Positions 30,640 to 39,887 of a stretch of 64,000 nucleotides of DNA are shown in pieces (the first letter of the stretch is position 1; every line of letters starts with the position of its first letter). The translations under genes and the position numbers were made by a program. Under the pieces are notes generated by a model. It was not told the origin of the DNA. It made no database searches and saw nothing but the letters and a program-made list of their open reading frames with translations. Origin of the DNA: Cladorrhinum sp. PSN259. Its lineage: Eukaryota; Ascomycota; Sordariomycetes; Sordariales; Podosporaceae. The stretch covers positions 245,868 through 309,867 of the forward strand of contig MU867106.1 in the NCBI GenBank assembly GCA_033725935.1, in the 5' to 3' direction.

Positions 30640-32404
30640 ATGAAGCCCCTAAACGCATGCTTCGCGCCTGCTCTGCTCAACTCCTCTCTTCACTGTGCTG
30701 ATCCCCTCGGGCCTTATCTTTCACACAGTTGTCCAGCAGTCGAGGTCTTTCCGTACTACAAACAGGTTGAACACCTTGACCGGTACCATACTAACTGGTC
30801 AAGTGACTGGTCTGGCCAAATCACAAATAACAATGTCTGGCGACCACTGACCTTTGAAGAAGAATGGAAATCTGTTATATGCTACAACACTACACGTGGC
30901 TGGGCAACAGGACTCGGAGAGGACGAGGAGGAGGACGAGGAGGAGGACGAGGAGGAGGAACATGAAATATGCACTTTCGCTCGTCGAATCCATGCATCAT
31001 CATCATCATCGTCATCATCGTCATCATTCGACACCGGCGACTCCGAGTTGGAATCAATAAAGCAGAAGAAACCATCAATATCGGTTATCACCACCTCTGA
31101 CACAATGAGACGCTTCGCTTTGTTGCTATCTGGACTCGTGGAAGCTCAACATGTTGATAACCCGGAAACGTCATCACAGTCAGATTATGGTAGGAAAAGA
31201 ATGGAACGTCCAGTCTCGAGATCAAAACAAACTGAAACCGGAAATAATAATAATGTCGGGCAAGTTTTCAGTCATCCGATGTATCAAGTCAGAAGCGTAC
31301 AGGGAAAAGGCCTGGGCGCCGTGGCTACCCGGTTCATACCGGCCGGAACCGAGGTCATTGGTGATTATCCGGTGGTTATGGTTGATGATTTGGCTGTTAG
31401 GGGTCGTCGTCTGGGTTTGGACGGTGGTAAAGCTAAGCTGGAGAGGTTGGTGGCAAGGGCGGTGGGGGAGGGGCTGGATGGGGAGTCGAAAAGGTATTTT
31501 GGGGGGTTGTCGGGGAGGGATAGCGATGATGGTGTCAACTGGGAGGATACACAAGGTAATAAGGGGGATGAAGAGTATAATGAAGAGAGGGAAAAAGAAG
31601 AAGAGGAAGGGTGGGAATTAAAGGTATTTGGGAAAAATGCTTTTAGGGTCAAGGTCAAGGTACCGACGGAAAGGGATGGGCAAGAAGAGAAGGTGTTTCA
31701 TGTTGTTTTTCGTGATGGTAGGTACATGCATCTTACACCATCTTGGATCAAGCTGACAATAATAGTGTCGAGGGTCAACCACGACTGCTCGCCGAATATG
31801 GGATATTATTTTGATCAGAGGACGCTGAGGCAGAGGGTGGTAGCTGCTAGAGATATTGAGCCCGGGGAGGAATTGAGTATTGGTTATGTTGAGTAAGTCT
31901 TCTGCAGGCTCGGTAATACTGAGAAGCATATTCGATGTAGAAGTCTAACACGACTGGTACTGGCACAGTCTCACAAAGCCATCGTCTGACAGACAGAAGC
32001 TGCTCCACGACTCTTGGGGGTTTACCTGCACCTGTCGACGGTGTACACTCCCCACAAGGGAAAATGAGGAGTCTGATTACCGGGCAGAGCAGATCCATAC
32101 CCTACTTAAAGAGCTGGATGATTATTCTTCCCTGGAAGCTTCTCCAGAAAAGGCTGAATTACTAGTTAGGCTGTACGAGGCCGAGGGCATACAGGCGAGG
32201 ATCTACGAAGCATATTATCGAGCTGCGTTGGAATGGAACGGGGTTGGGAATTCCAACAAGGCTGTGATGCATGCCCGATTATGTTTGGAAAAAGGGTCAT
32301 CGCTTCGGAGTGAGGAGAGTCCTTTTCTGGTTATTATGCGCAGGCTGATTGAGAATCCAGGGGAGCATTGGAGTTGGGGGTTTAGGTTAAGACTGACGGG
32401 GTAG
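30640..32404 (+). CDS. SET-domain protein (SMYD-like lysine methyltransferase candidate)
   Basis: CDS join(30640..31717, 31766..31892, 31969..32404), 546 aa. The SET core is split: GLGAVATRFIPAGTEVIGDYP, then a charged insert, then VSRVNHDCSPNMGYYFD (NHDCSPN is the AdoMet-binding signature), then ARDIEPGEELSIGYVD, with a post-SET FTCTCRRC. Intron 1 (48 nt, GTAGGT/GCTGACAATAATAG) is divisible by three and would keep the frame open if retained, but its removal restores the VSRxNHDC motif. Intron 2 has GTAAGT/CTAAC/CACAG. The N-terminal 155 residues contain acidic (DEEEDEEEDEEEE) and poly-serine runs from microsatellites. A second ATG at 31105 (MRRFALLLSGLVEAQ, preceded by GACACA) could be the true start. 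Confidence 0.8.
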
Positions 32405-32877
32405 CAGGGGCTGGGGTGGCCTTTGAGTAGATGTGGTTGAGTATGTGGTATGCGGAAGAGGCATCCGTAGTTGCCGTTCATGCGGGCAGAGGGACTAAAA
32501 TAACGCAGTCAGAGAGACCTATAATCGTGAGCATTGCGACAGAGTCCTGCAGTGTTACCAAACGGGGAGGGGGGCGCAATAATGAAACTCCAACTTACCC
32601 GACAGACTGGTTCGTACCGCCGGGCCAAGCGCATTTCTGCGGCACAGGCAAATGGGATGTACGCGCTTGTCAGTATATGCACGCTTCGAGATTCACCAGT
32701 GTGATATGGATGCATATGGGGTTTCTACCTGTCTCAAATGATGGTTTCGTCCGAGTGCACGTATGAAGCCAGGTGTAGTAGGGTATAAGAGGTGGTCAAA
32801 GAACCAACAGCCGTGCCAGAAACACTGCCCTGAACAGACCTAAGAGTTACCAGTGCTGATACCTAATCTCTTGCAGC
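32405..32877. other. intergenic region
   Basis: Spacer between the SET gene and the large GTPase. TTGCAG just before the GTPase ATG (32871-32876) could be the acceptor of a leader intron. Nothing else is seen. Confidence 0.45.
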
Positions 32878-35800
32878 ATGCAATCGCTTGGAAGTTCCAC
32901 CGAGGGGGATGACTCGTCAACTTTCAGTTCCTCCTTCACCTTCACTTGTTCTTTCCCCCGCACAACTGCTAGTAACACTCTAAGCAGATCTACAAGCAGA
33001 CCCACAAGCAGCCAAATATCGGCCGATATCGCGCTTCCATCCATTGATTTGCCCCCGACCATCTCTGCGAGCTCGGTCCCGCGCACCTCCCTCCCAGATG
33101 TGACCGACGTCACCGACAACTTAAACCTTCGGGGCCTGGGGTTTCATTCCGAGCCACCTGGCGTGGGCTCCAGCTCGAGACACTCCCTCTCACCCTCCCA
33201 ACCAGATGGCACCCCTCGCGGCCACAGACACAGGAGATCTGCCTCTCGAGATATTAAATCAGTCCATGAGGTAGCCGACGAGCAGTCTCCTGATGACCCC
33301 TTCCACAATCCAGCCTTTCAGAAAGCGTTGTCTGATGCCAGGACCCTGATTTCACGAGTTTCTGGTGCACTTGGGACTCGATGGATCAATCCAGAGGAGG
33401 CACCAACACTTTATCGTCTCCATCAACGTGCTCAAGATCTTGCAAACTTCCGATGTGCCGTCACCCAAACGGTAGCCTTTGTCGGCGACAGCGGCGTTGG
33501 CAAAAGCAGCGTGCTGAACTCTCTCCTCGACGTCAAGGGCCTAGCACCTGCGAGCAGCGGCGGTTCGGCATGCACATGCGTTGCGACGGAATACCGATTC
33601 CATGATAGCCAAACTTTCACCATCCAAGTTACTCCTTTCACCGAGGATGAGTTACGAACCCAACTGTCGGGTCTTGTTCAATCTTACCAGTACTGGGAGG
33701 CCTACCAGCATTCACCCGAACTCGGGGGTGCTGACCGGAAATTGGCCGAGGAACAATACAAGCTTGCCAGCGATACCTTCCAAGCCATGTTCCGAGGACG
33801 GGTGCGCATGGCCAACCCAAAAGCGTTTATAACCAGCCACAGTGAAAACATCGTGCTCGAGACCATGATGCTGTGGACGCGCCAGCTGGGGCCAAGGGCA
33901 GTTAGGGACGAAGAGCATATCTTCGACAATGCAGAAGCGTGTTCCTCCATGTTATCAAGTCTCAACTCGGAAGACCGGAGCATTGAGGAGCCTTCCTCCT
34001 GGCCTTATATCAAAAAGATCAGCCTTTACCTCAACGCCCACGTGCTGAGAAAGGGCCTCGTCCTCGTTGACCTCCCAGGCCTCCGCGACCTGAACTCAGC
34101 CAGACAACAAATTACGGAGCGATATCTGATTGAATCCTGCGACGAAATCTTGGTTGTCTGCCAACGCAGCAGAGCGACCACCGATGCTGGCGTTGCGGCC
34201 ATCTTTAAACTCGCAAAGTCGGCGCGGCTCTCAAACATTGGCATCATCTGCACAAAGTCGGACGAGGAGAAGCCCGATGAAGCTAGGAGAGAGTGGACAG
34301 GGAGCAAGAAACTCGGGATAGAGAGGCGGATAGACGACATTGATGCGGCAGAAGAGGATCTCGAGGTCATCAAAGGAGACCTAGCGGACCTCGAGGCCCT
34401 TGAAGATGATTTCGACGGGCTCACTCAGGAGGAGAGGGATGAATATTCCAGGCTTGGTCGGAAGTGTAGAGACAAAGAGTAAGAATGAACCTTTAGGGAG
34501 GGTTAGCAAGGGGGGCCAAGAGGCTGACCACATAACAGGAAATCGCTCAAGCTGCTCAACTTTGAACTCAGTCGATATCTAATCACCATCCGCAACGAAT
34601 GGGTAATTTCAGAGCTCAAAACTCTCTACCAGCCACCCGCTACTCCCGATTCCGAACTGCAAGTCTTCTGTGTAAGCAACTCGTACTACTGGGACAACCG
34701 CCACGAACCCAAAGACAAGGCTTTGCCCTACCTCCAGCTCAGCGGAATCATAGCCCTCCGCCGACACTGCGTTTCTCTCGTGTCGCAAGCACAGCTTCGT
34801 CTCGGAAACAGATACATTCACGATGAGATCCCCGGCTTTCTCGGTGAGATGGAAATGTGGATTCAAGCAGGATCAGCGTCAGCAGGAAGCGAGCAAAAAA
34901 AGCTGATTCGGGATGTTGTGGACGGAATTCAGGACAGGCTTTTCCGTGTAGGCGAAACAATTTCCATCTGATTCCCAATTTAAATCTCTTAACTAACGAT
35001 GCTTTTTTTTCCTTGAAAAAAGGGACTTAACGTGGACATTGGATGGGTGTATGAGCTGAGGTGCTCCCTGGTTGATTTGTTTCAGGTCCATGTTTTGGAC
35101 GGTACGGCATTCCCTGTCCGTCATGTATCACACCGACAGCTAAACATCTCAAAGCAAAGAATACTCCGCGTTGGGCCTCAAAGGCCAGGGAGGCGAGTTC
35201 TGAGTGGAACGAGGTACGTTGTTTTCCCCGGTCCTTAACTGGGTTGTGAGAGGCTGTGCTGACATCTGCTCTTCCATGTCATAGTGGCATGGTAGTAGGT
35301 TCTTGAAAGTGTTCTATTCCGGAACTAGGCAATTACTGACATCTGGATAGGCCAATATTCCGCTTGGTGCCGAAATTATGGGAAATATTGGACAAAACGC
35401 AAGGGATCTCATAACTGGAACAAGAAAGCGATCAAGGCCATGTCGGAAGACTTGGACGAGCCGTGGAACCAGTTGCAACCCGCGTTGGATGTAGCTATGA
35501 AGGAGCGGGAAATTATGGTTGGTGAGGTCATCAAGTCAGCCCTGCAGCACCTTTCAGACAACCTCGCGCAGTATCCTGCGACTGCAGGCCCCATAAACAG
35601 AACACTTCAGGCCCGCGGTCGTGTACTGCATTCCACTCTGCAGGATCTCTGGGAGGACTTTACCAGCAGCTTATTGACGCTCCGGACTGATGCATTGTCG
35701 GGAATTTCGACATCTATCTTTGTACAGATCATGACCAACGCGTACAGGACGTGTAACGCTGACGGTGGTAAGTCTTCCAATTCCAGTCTTGAATGAGATC

Positions 35801-36132
35801 TTTTCCCCGTGAGCCGTTCTAATGTTGGGAACACGACAGGAAGTGGGAGCGACCGGCGCAGGAAAAACGTCATTAAGTCCACTTTGGGGGACCAATCAAC
35901 CTTTCAGTCCCATATGAGGGAGGTCAAGAAGCGGTTTCAAGCATTGGCTAATGAGTTGGAGGGAAAGGTCCACAGCGCGGTGGATGATCAGTATGCGGAA
36001 ATTAAGGGAGCTTTGGATATTGTCAGAGACGAGAATGTTGTAGAGGAATCCGAAGTGGACCTGGAATTTAGGGATAGAGTGAAGAGCGTTGTTGAGGATG
36101 TTGTGCTGGAGATGGAGCGGATTAGTTGTTGA
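32878..36132 (+). CDS. large dynamin-like GTPase (SLIP-GC-related), seven exons
   Basis: CDS join(32878..34478, 34539..34947, 35023..35101, 35155..35213, 35285..35291, 35351..35767, 35840..36132), 954 aa. Residues 1-150 are disordered and Ser/Thr-rich. The G domain has P-loop GDSGVGKSS (203-211), G3 DLPG (398-401) and G4 TKSD (459-462). A coiled-coil segment follows (DDIDAAEEDLEVIKGDLADLEALEDDF). The helical C-terminal part holds the fungal family motif YSAWCRNYGKYWT and a final GSGSDRRRK segment. The joins are supported by GT...CTRAY...AG signals and phase agreement; the total is divisible by three. One exon is only 7 nt (TGGCATG) and gives ...EWNE-WHG-QYSAW. The function of such fungal GTPases is unknown, though membrane or nuclear roles have been proposed for relatives. 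Confidence 0.82.
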
Positions 36133-36361
36133 TATCACCACTCATCCCTGTTAAGGACTGGAACTAAGTGTAAATATTATGGAGTTTAGTGCGTTTAGTA
36201 TGAGAAATAGGACACAGCTAAGGACGGCGAGACGAATACACCGCCTGCTAGAAAGGATTAAGGATGAGGACAGAGTCTGTCCCGCTTGATACACGACTGC
36301 AAAAAAAGGATGATAATATAATCTCATTCGAGTGTACCTGCCGCTTTATGGCCCTTGAAAG

Positions 36362-36680
36362 TCAATCGTTGTTGATTTCATTCCTAGCTGCCTCCTCATC
36401 TTTCTCTTCCTCCTTATATTGGCGGCGGTTCTGGGCTGGACCAGCATCGTTCTTCTCAGCGGGGATGGGATTGCACTGTATATTGTTTAATTAGCTTTGA
36501 TGTTGGCTTTGTGAGAATACAACTCTATGGTATGATGGGTACGTACATGGGGGACATTGTCCGAGTTGTCGGCAGTATTATGGGCGTCAGGTCCACGACA
36601 TTCGCTTCGTACGGTCCCTGCCCGGATGGCTCGGTTGTGTTGGTTGGGGTTACATCTTGGACATTGTTGCGGTATGCCAT
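36362..36680 (-). CDS. small DLTP-repeat protein A (possible frameshift)
   Basis: CDS complement(join(36362..36475, 36543..36680)), 83 aa as modelled. It begins MAYRNNVQDVTPTNTTEPSG, then GPYEANVVDLTP, closely matching proteins B and C. After the second DLTP the in-frame reading (IILPTTRTMSPMY) departs from the family. Shifting by one base gives HNTADNSDNVPH, which resembles the siblings, so a 1-bp loss relative to B and C is likely. Exon 2 encodes an acidic, hydrophilic tail (QYKEEEKDEEAARNEINND). The 67-nt intron has CTAATTAA and ATACAG. With the shifted frame the stronger donor GTACGT four bases upstream (36546) would be used. Function unknown; the protein is predicted disordered. It shares its upstream element with gene C. 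Confidence 0.6.
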
Positions 36681-36845
36681 GTCTAGTATGAGAATTTGAA
36701 GAATTTATTTTGATGTAGGAAATATGGGAACCGTTTCTGTTGGGTAAATAAGAATATTTATGGTATGTGGGCTGGAATGGGTGGGTTGTAGAGTTTCAGG
36801 GTTTGTAGGAGAGGGGGGAGTCTCATCTGAAATATCAGATCTAGG
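36681..36845 (-). promoter_or_regulatory. leader region of gene A
   Basis: About 165 bp between the ATG of gene A and the duplicated upstream element. It is AT-rich near the ATG. No other gene is seen here. Confidence 0.35.
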
Positions 36846-36960
36846 GAATATATAGTCCTAGAGGACGACTAAGCGACGACATTATCGCGGGATGGACGAA
36901 TAAGCGGTGATGTCGCCGCCGAGTCTGACGATGTCATCGTTGGGACTGTGAAGGAAGGAA
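36846..36960 (-). promoter_or_regulatory. duplicated upstream element, copy 1 (gene A)
   Basis: About 115 bp nearly identical to 38645-38759. Both copies start AATATATAGTCCTAGAGGAC and end AGGAAGGAA, with mostly single-base differences between. The block contains a TATA-like ATATATAG and internally repeated CGAxTAAGCG/GATGTCG sequence. It lies at a similar distance upstream of genes A and C (166 and 142 bp from their ATGs), so it is probably a duplicated proximal promoter. Confidence 0.7.
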
Positions 36961-37366
36961 GAAACGGTCGTAGGGTACCTGATCTTATCCCCTCCAAGTG
37001 GTCTCTTTTGATTATAACATTAATACAGTGCCTCAGATTCCCTTTTGAAGCTCATACCTCAATGTGCCATCATCCTCGTGTCTCCACATAGCCAGCGGTT
37101 GCTATTGTCCATGATGAATAGACATATTGCTATAAAACCGCAATTGTATGCCTGATCAATGCACTCCAAGATCATCACAATAGCTGTTAAACCGCCTCAA
37201 TAGACCCGCCAAAAACATTGACAGGATATCTACTCTTCAAATTCTCTTCCTCTTGCAAATTTCTGTTTTCCGACAGAAGCCATCGCATTTTATTTTCGTT
37301 CATTAAGCGTACCTTGCTTGATACTACAAAATCACAATCAACCGTTACCTCAGCGATCCACCAAGG
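36961..37366. other. intergenic, upstream of gene B
   Basis: Upstream sequence of gene B, about 400 bp. It has no obvious copy of the A/C element. Pyrimidine-rich stretches lie close to the start. Confidence 0.4.
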
Positions 37367-37772
37367 ATGGCTGCGTACAAAAACAACGTCGTCGATCTGA
37401 CACCCTCCAACACCACCGACCCCCATGCGGGACGCCCTGGCACGGAGGGCCCGTATGACGAGAACGTGGTAGACTTGACTCCCAGCAACACCACCGATCC
37501 CCATGCGGGACACCCTGGTACGGAGGGCCCGTACGACAAGAACGTGGTGGACTTGACACCCAACAACACCACCGATCCCACTGCCACCGGTGGAAGTGAA
37601 GCTGATCCTGGTAACGTTCGCTTCTCCGGAAGTCACTTGAATGTCCACCGTCGTCACCGCCACAACGTAAGTATAACTTCCAAAGACGATCGTAAACTAG
37701 CATAGCTAATCATTGCCTAAATAGAATGGGAAGACGTCTGCGATTGCCTCGAGTAGTACCCACGAGACTTGA
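37367..37772 (+). CDS. small DLTP-repeat protein B
   Basis: CDS join(37367..37666, 37725..37772), 115 aa. It begins MAAYKNNVVDLTP. Two tandem 26-residue units follow (residues 14-39 and 40-65), each reading SNTTDPHAGxPGTEGPYDxN-VVDLTP, then NNTTDP. VVDLTP thus appears three times. The C-terminal part is His/Arg-rich (HLNVHRRHRHN) and ends in a Ser/Thr tail. The 58-nt intron has GTAAGT, CTAAT and AATAG. No signal peptide or membrane segment is present, and the protein is predicted disordered. I do not know this family. The [VI][VI]DLT core resembles SUMO-interacting motifs, an inference from motif form only. Confidence 0.7.
37406..37561 (+). repeat. 78-bp tandem repeat (2 units) within gene B
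   Basis: Units 37406-37483 and 37484-37561 differ at only a few positions and keep the reading frame (26 codons each). This is a coding minisatellite, so copy number may differ between strains. Confidence 0.8.
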
Positions 37773-38136
37773 CCCAGCCAGTGGAAAAGAGAGCAGTGAA
37801 CTCTCTAATAATGGGAAACACTAGACAGTTGAAGAGCAGAATGAGAACATGGACATGGACATAACCAAGAAGAATGAAGAGAAGAAGAATTAAAATGAGT
37901 TGACGAGGCTGTTATGTTCGTCAAGCACCTGTTAAAAGCACTCAACATGTTGCATTAATAAACATGGATATTACTTTTTCTTCTCGAGAGAGTTAGAATG
38001 AAACATTTTAGGAGACCAGAAGGGGAATTTGTATTTATTCTCGTTACGCTGGAGAAATCATTGCTTGTCCCCCATATTAATGCTTCAGGGCACTCCCAGT
38101 CGCAACCCTTAAGGCCCTCCGTCCTCCCTCTGTCCC
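37773..38136. other. intergenic region between genes B and C
   Basis: Convergent 3' region of genes B (plus) and C (minus). AT-rich, no gene seen. Confidence 0.5.
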
Positions 38137-38503
38137 TCAGTTACCCTCCTTATTGACAGTTTTGTTCACATTCCCCTCCTGGTGGACAGTCTCACCATCA
38201 CGACCTTCCTGTTTGCGACCATCCTTGTTCTTGGCGGAAACCGAACTTTGCTGACGGTAGTAATCCTATTCACGAGTTTGTTAGCTCTGGGTGATCATAC
38301 CAAGATTATAATATGATCTGCAAGAAGGGTCGCAAATAATAAAAAGATATTTTACTCACTTCGCTGCGAGCCGCGGAGGGATCGGTGGTATTGGTAGGAG
38401 TCAAATCGCGAACGTTACCCTCGTAGGGTCCTTCCCGTCCGGACGGGTTAGGCTTGTTGGCCGGCGTCAAGTCGATGGTATTATTCGTGTATGGGCCGGC
38501 CAT
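38137..38503 (-). CDS. small DLTP-repeat protein C
   Basis: CDS complement(join(38137..38265, 38360..38503)), 90 aa. Exon 1 encodes MAGPYTNNTIDLTPANKPNP, then EGPYEGNVRDLTPTNTTDPS, giving two family repeats. Exon 2 encodes a hydrophilic tail (DYYRQQSSVSAKNKDGRKQ... then TVHQEGNVNKTVNKEGN). The 94-nt intron has GTGAGT, GCTAAC and GAATAG. It has the same layout as genes A and B: ATG exon with repeats, one intron, charged tail. No signal peptide is present. The upstream region carries the element shared with gene A, so A and C are probably a promoter-plus-gene duplication in the same orientation, about 1.8 kb apart with B in between. Confidence 0.7.
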
Positions 38504-39887
38504 TTTGGTCTGGAAAAAGTTGCGATATCGGGTGGGTGGGTGTTTGACTCGGAGTTGGGTGTTGTCTTCTTGATTGTAGAGTTTGGATGCAGTTTGGGTT
38601 GTGGAAGGAAAGAAGATCAGTTCTACCCAGAGTTGAAATCTCAAAAATATATAGTCCTAGAGGACGACTAAGTGACGACATCATCGCGGGTCTGACGACT
38701 AAGCGATGATGTCGCTGCCGAGCTCGACGATGTCATTGTTGAGACTGTTCAGGAAGGAACGGCCTCGAGCTATGTCCATATTCACAAGACCGTTGTTGCC
38801 TTTCCCGAAAGGAATACGGAGCGAAGCTTTCATCCGAAGGCAAGTCCCCCGGGTGCCCAGGCCCCGCTTCCATTTGCTCAATGACCTTTATCTTATTAAC
38901 GGTTTGGTTTTAAACTGGCACTGACAATAGCACTCCGCCCAACTCCTGAAAAGGAATCACAGACTTGGAGATTATTACGCTTCAAAACCGTGGCTCAACC
39001 GTAGCATTTAACTGCCGAGCACATAACATATATATAACATCCGATAGACGCTCGAAAAACTCTGTCAACCGTCAGTATAAAGGAAGAGAAACTCCTGTCA
39101 GATTCTTCATTACAATCAGTTTCCGAATCATGCCCTACTAGAGCTTCAATACAATAAGATACTGCTTCAAGACGACTCTATGGACTTGCTGCAGAGTAGA
39201 AGGTGGTAACTTAAACCAAGACGGGTGGGTGCAGGTACAGACATTGGAAGCCATTAGACTGTCAGTCTCCGTACATATACACAGCCATCTCTGCCTCTCT
39301 TAAGGGGTATTCTCTACACATATTGACATGTTCAATCATCCTCGTAACCTCCAGTCGCTTCAGCGCAGTCCTTAATAATATACTATAATTCGGCTCTATC
39401 TTAAAGATATAGTATTACGCGTAACCCTTTCCATGCAACGTCCACCGAACCACATCCAGCCACGCCACGGGCGCTGCAGTCATGGGAAGTGTGCGAATTG
39501 TTCCTTCCATCTAGCCTGACATTACACGGTCTCAATTTACGTTGGAACACGAGAATGACAATTTTTTTTGGGGAAACTTCACAGTCAAAGGTGACGCTTA
39601 TCCAGGATAGCAGGACTAATATGAAAGTAAACTTGACTGGAAATTCATCGTGAAAATACCAATGGGCGCCTCGTAATTATCTAAAAGAAAGGTATCAATC
39701 TGCCGTATTTTCCCACATAAACCCAGATTCCCAATAACAACCTTCCAAAAAGAACTCCAAACCCTATTGTCCAAAACAAAATTCAAAAAATCATCACACA
39801 TGTCACTCCAACCTTTTTCATCCCATGTTTCTGTCCCCACAAGTAGTCGGAGTGCCACCCGAACGATCAGAAGGAACAAACATCCAA
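38504..39887. other. intergenic region upstream of gene C
   Basis: It contains the duplicated promoter element at 38645-38759. The rest is AT-rich and gene-free, with short palindromic AT sequences around 39370-39420 (e.g. CTATCTTAAAGATATAG) that could be an eroded repeat. No supported coding sequence. Confidence 0.45.
38645..38759 (-). promoter_or_regulatory. duplicated upstream element, copy 2 (gene C)
   Basis: Second copy of the element at 36846-36960, in the same orientation relative to its gene. Differences are mostly transitions. It contains the same TATA-like ATATATAG next to CCTAGAGGACGACTAAG and a repeated CGACTAAGYGA pattern. Confidence 0.7.
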
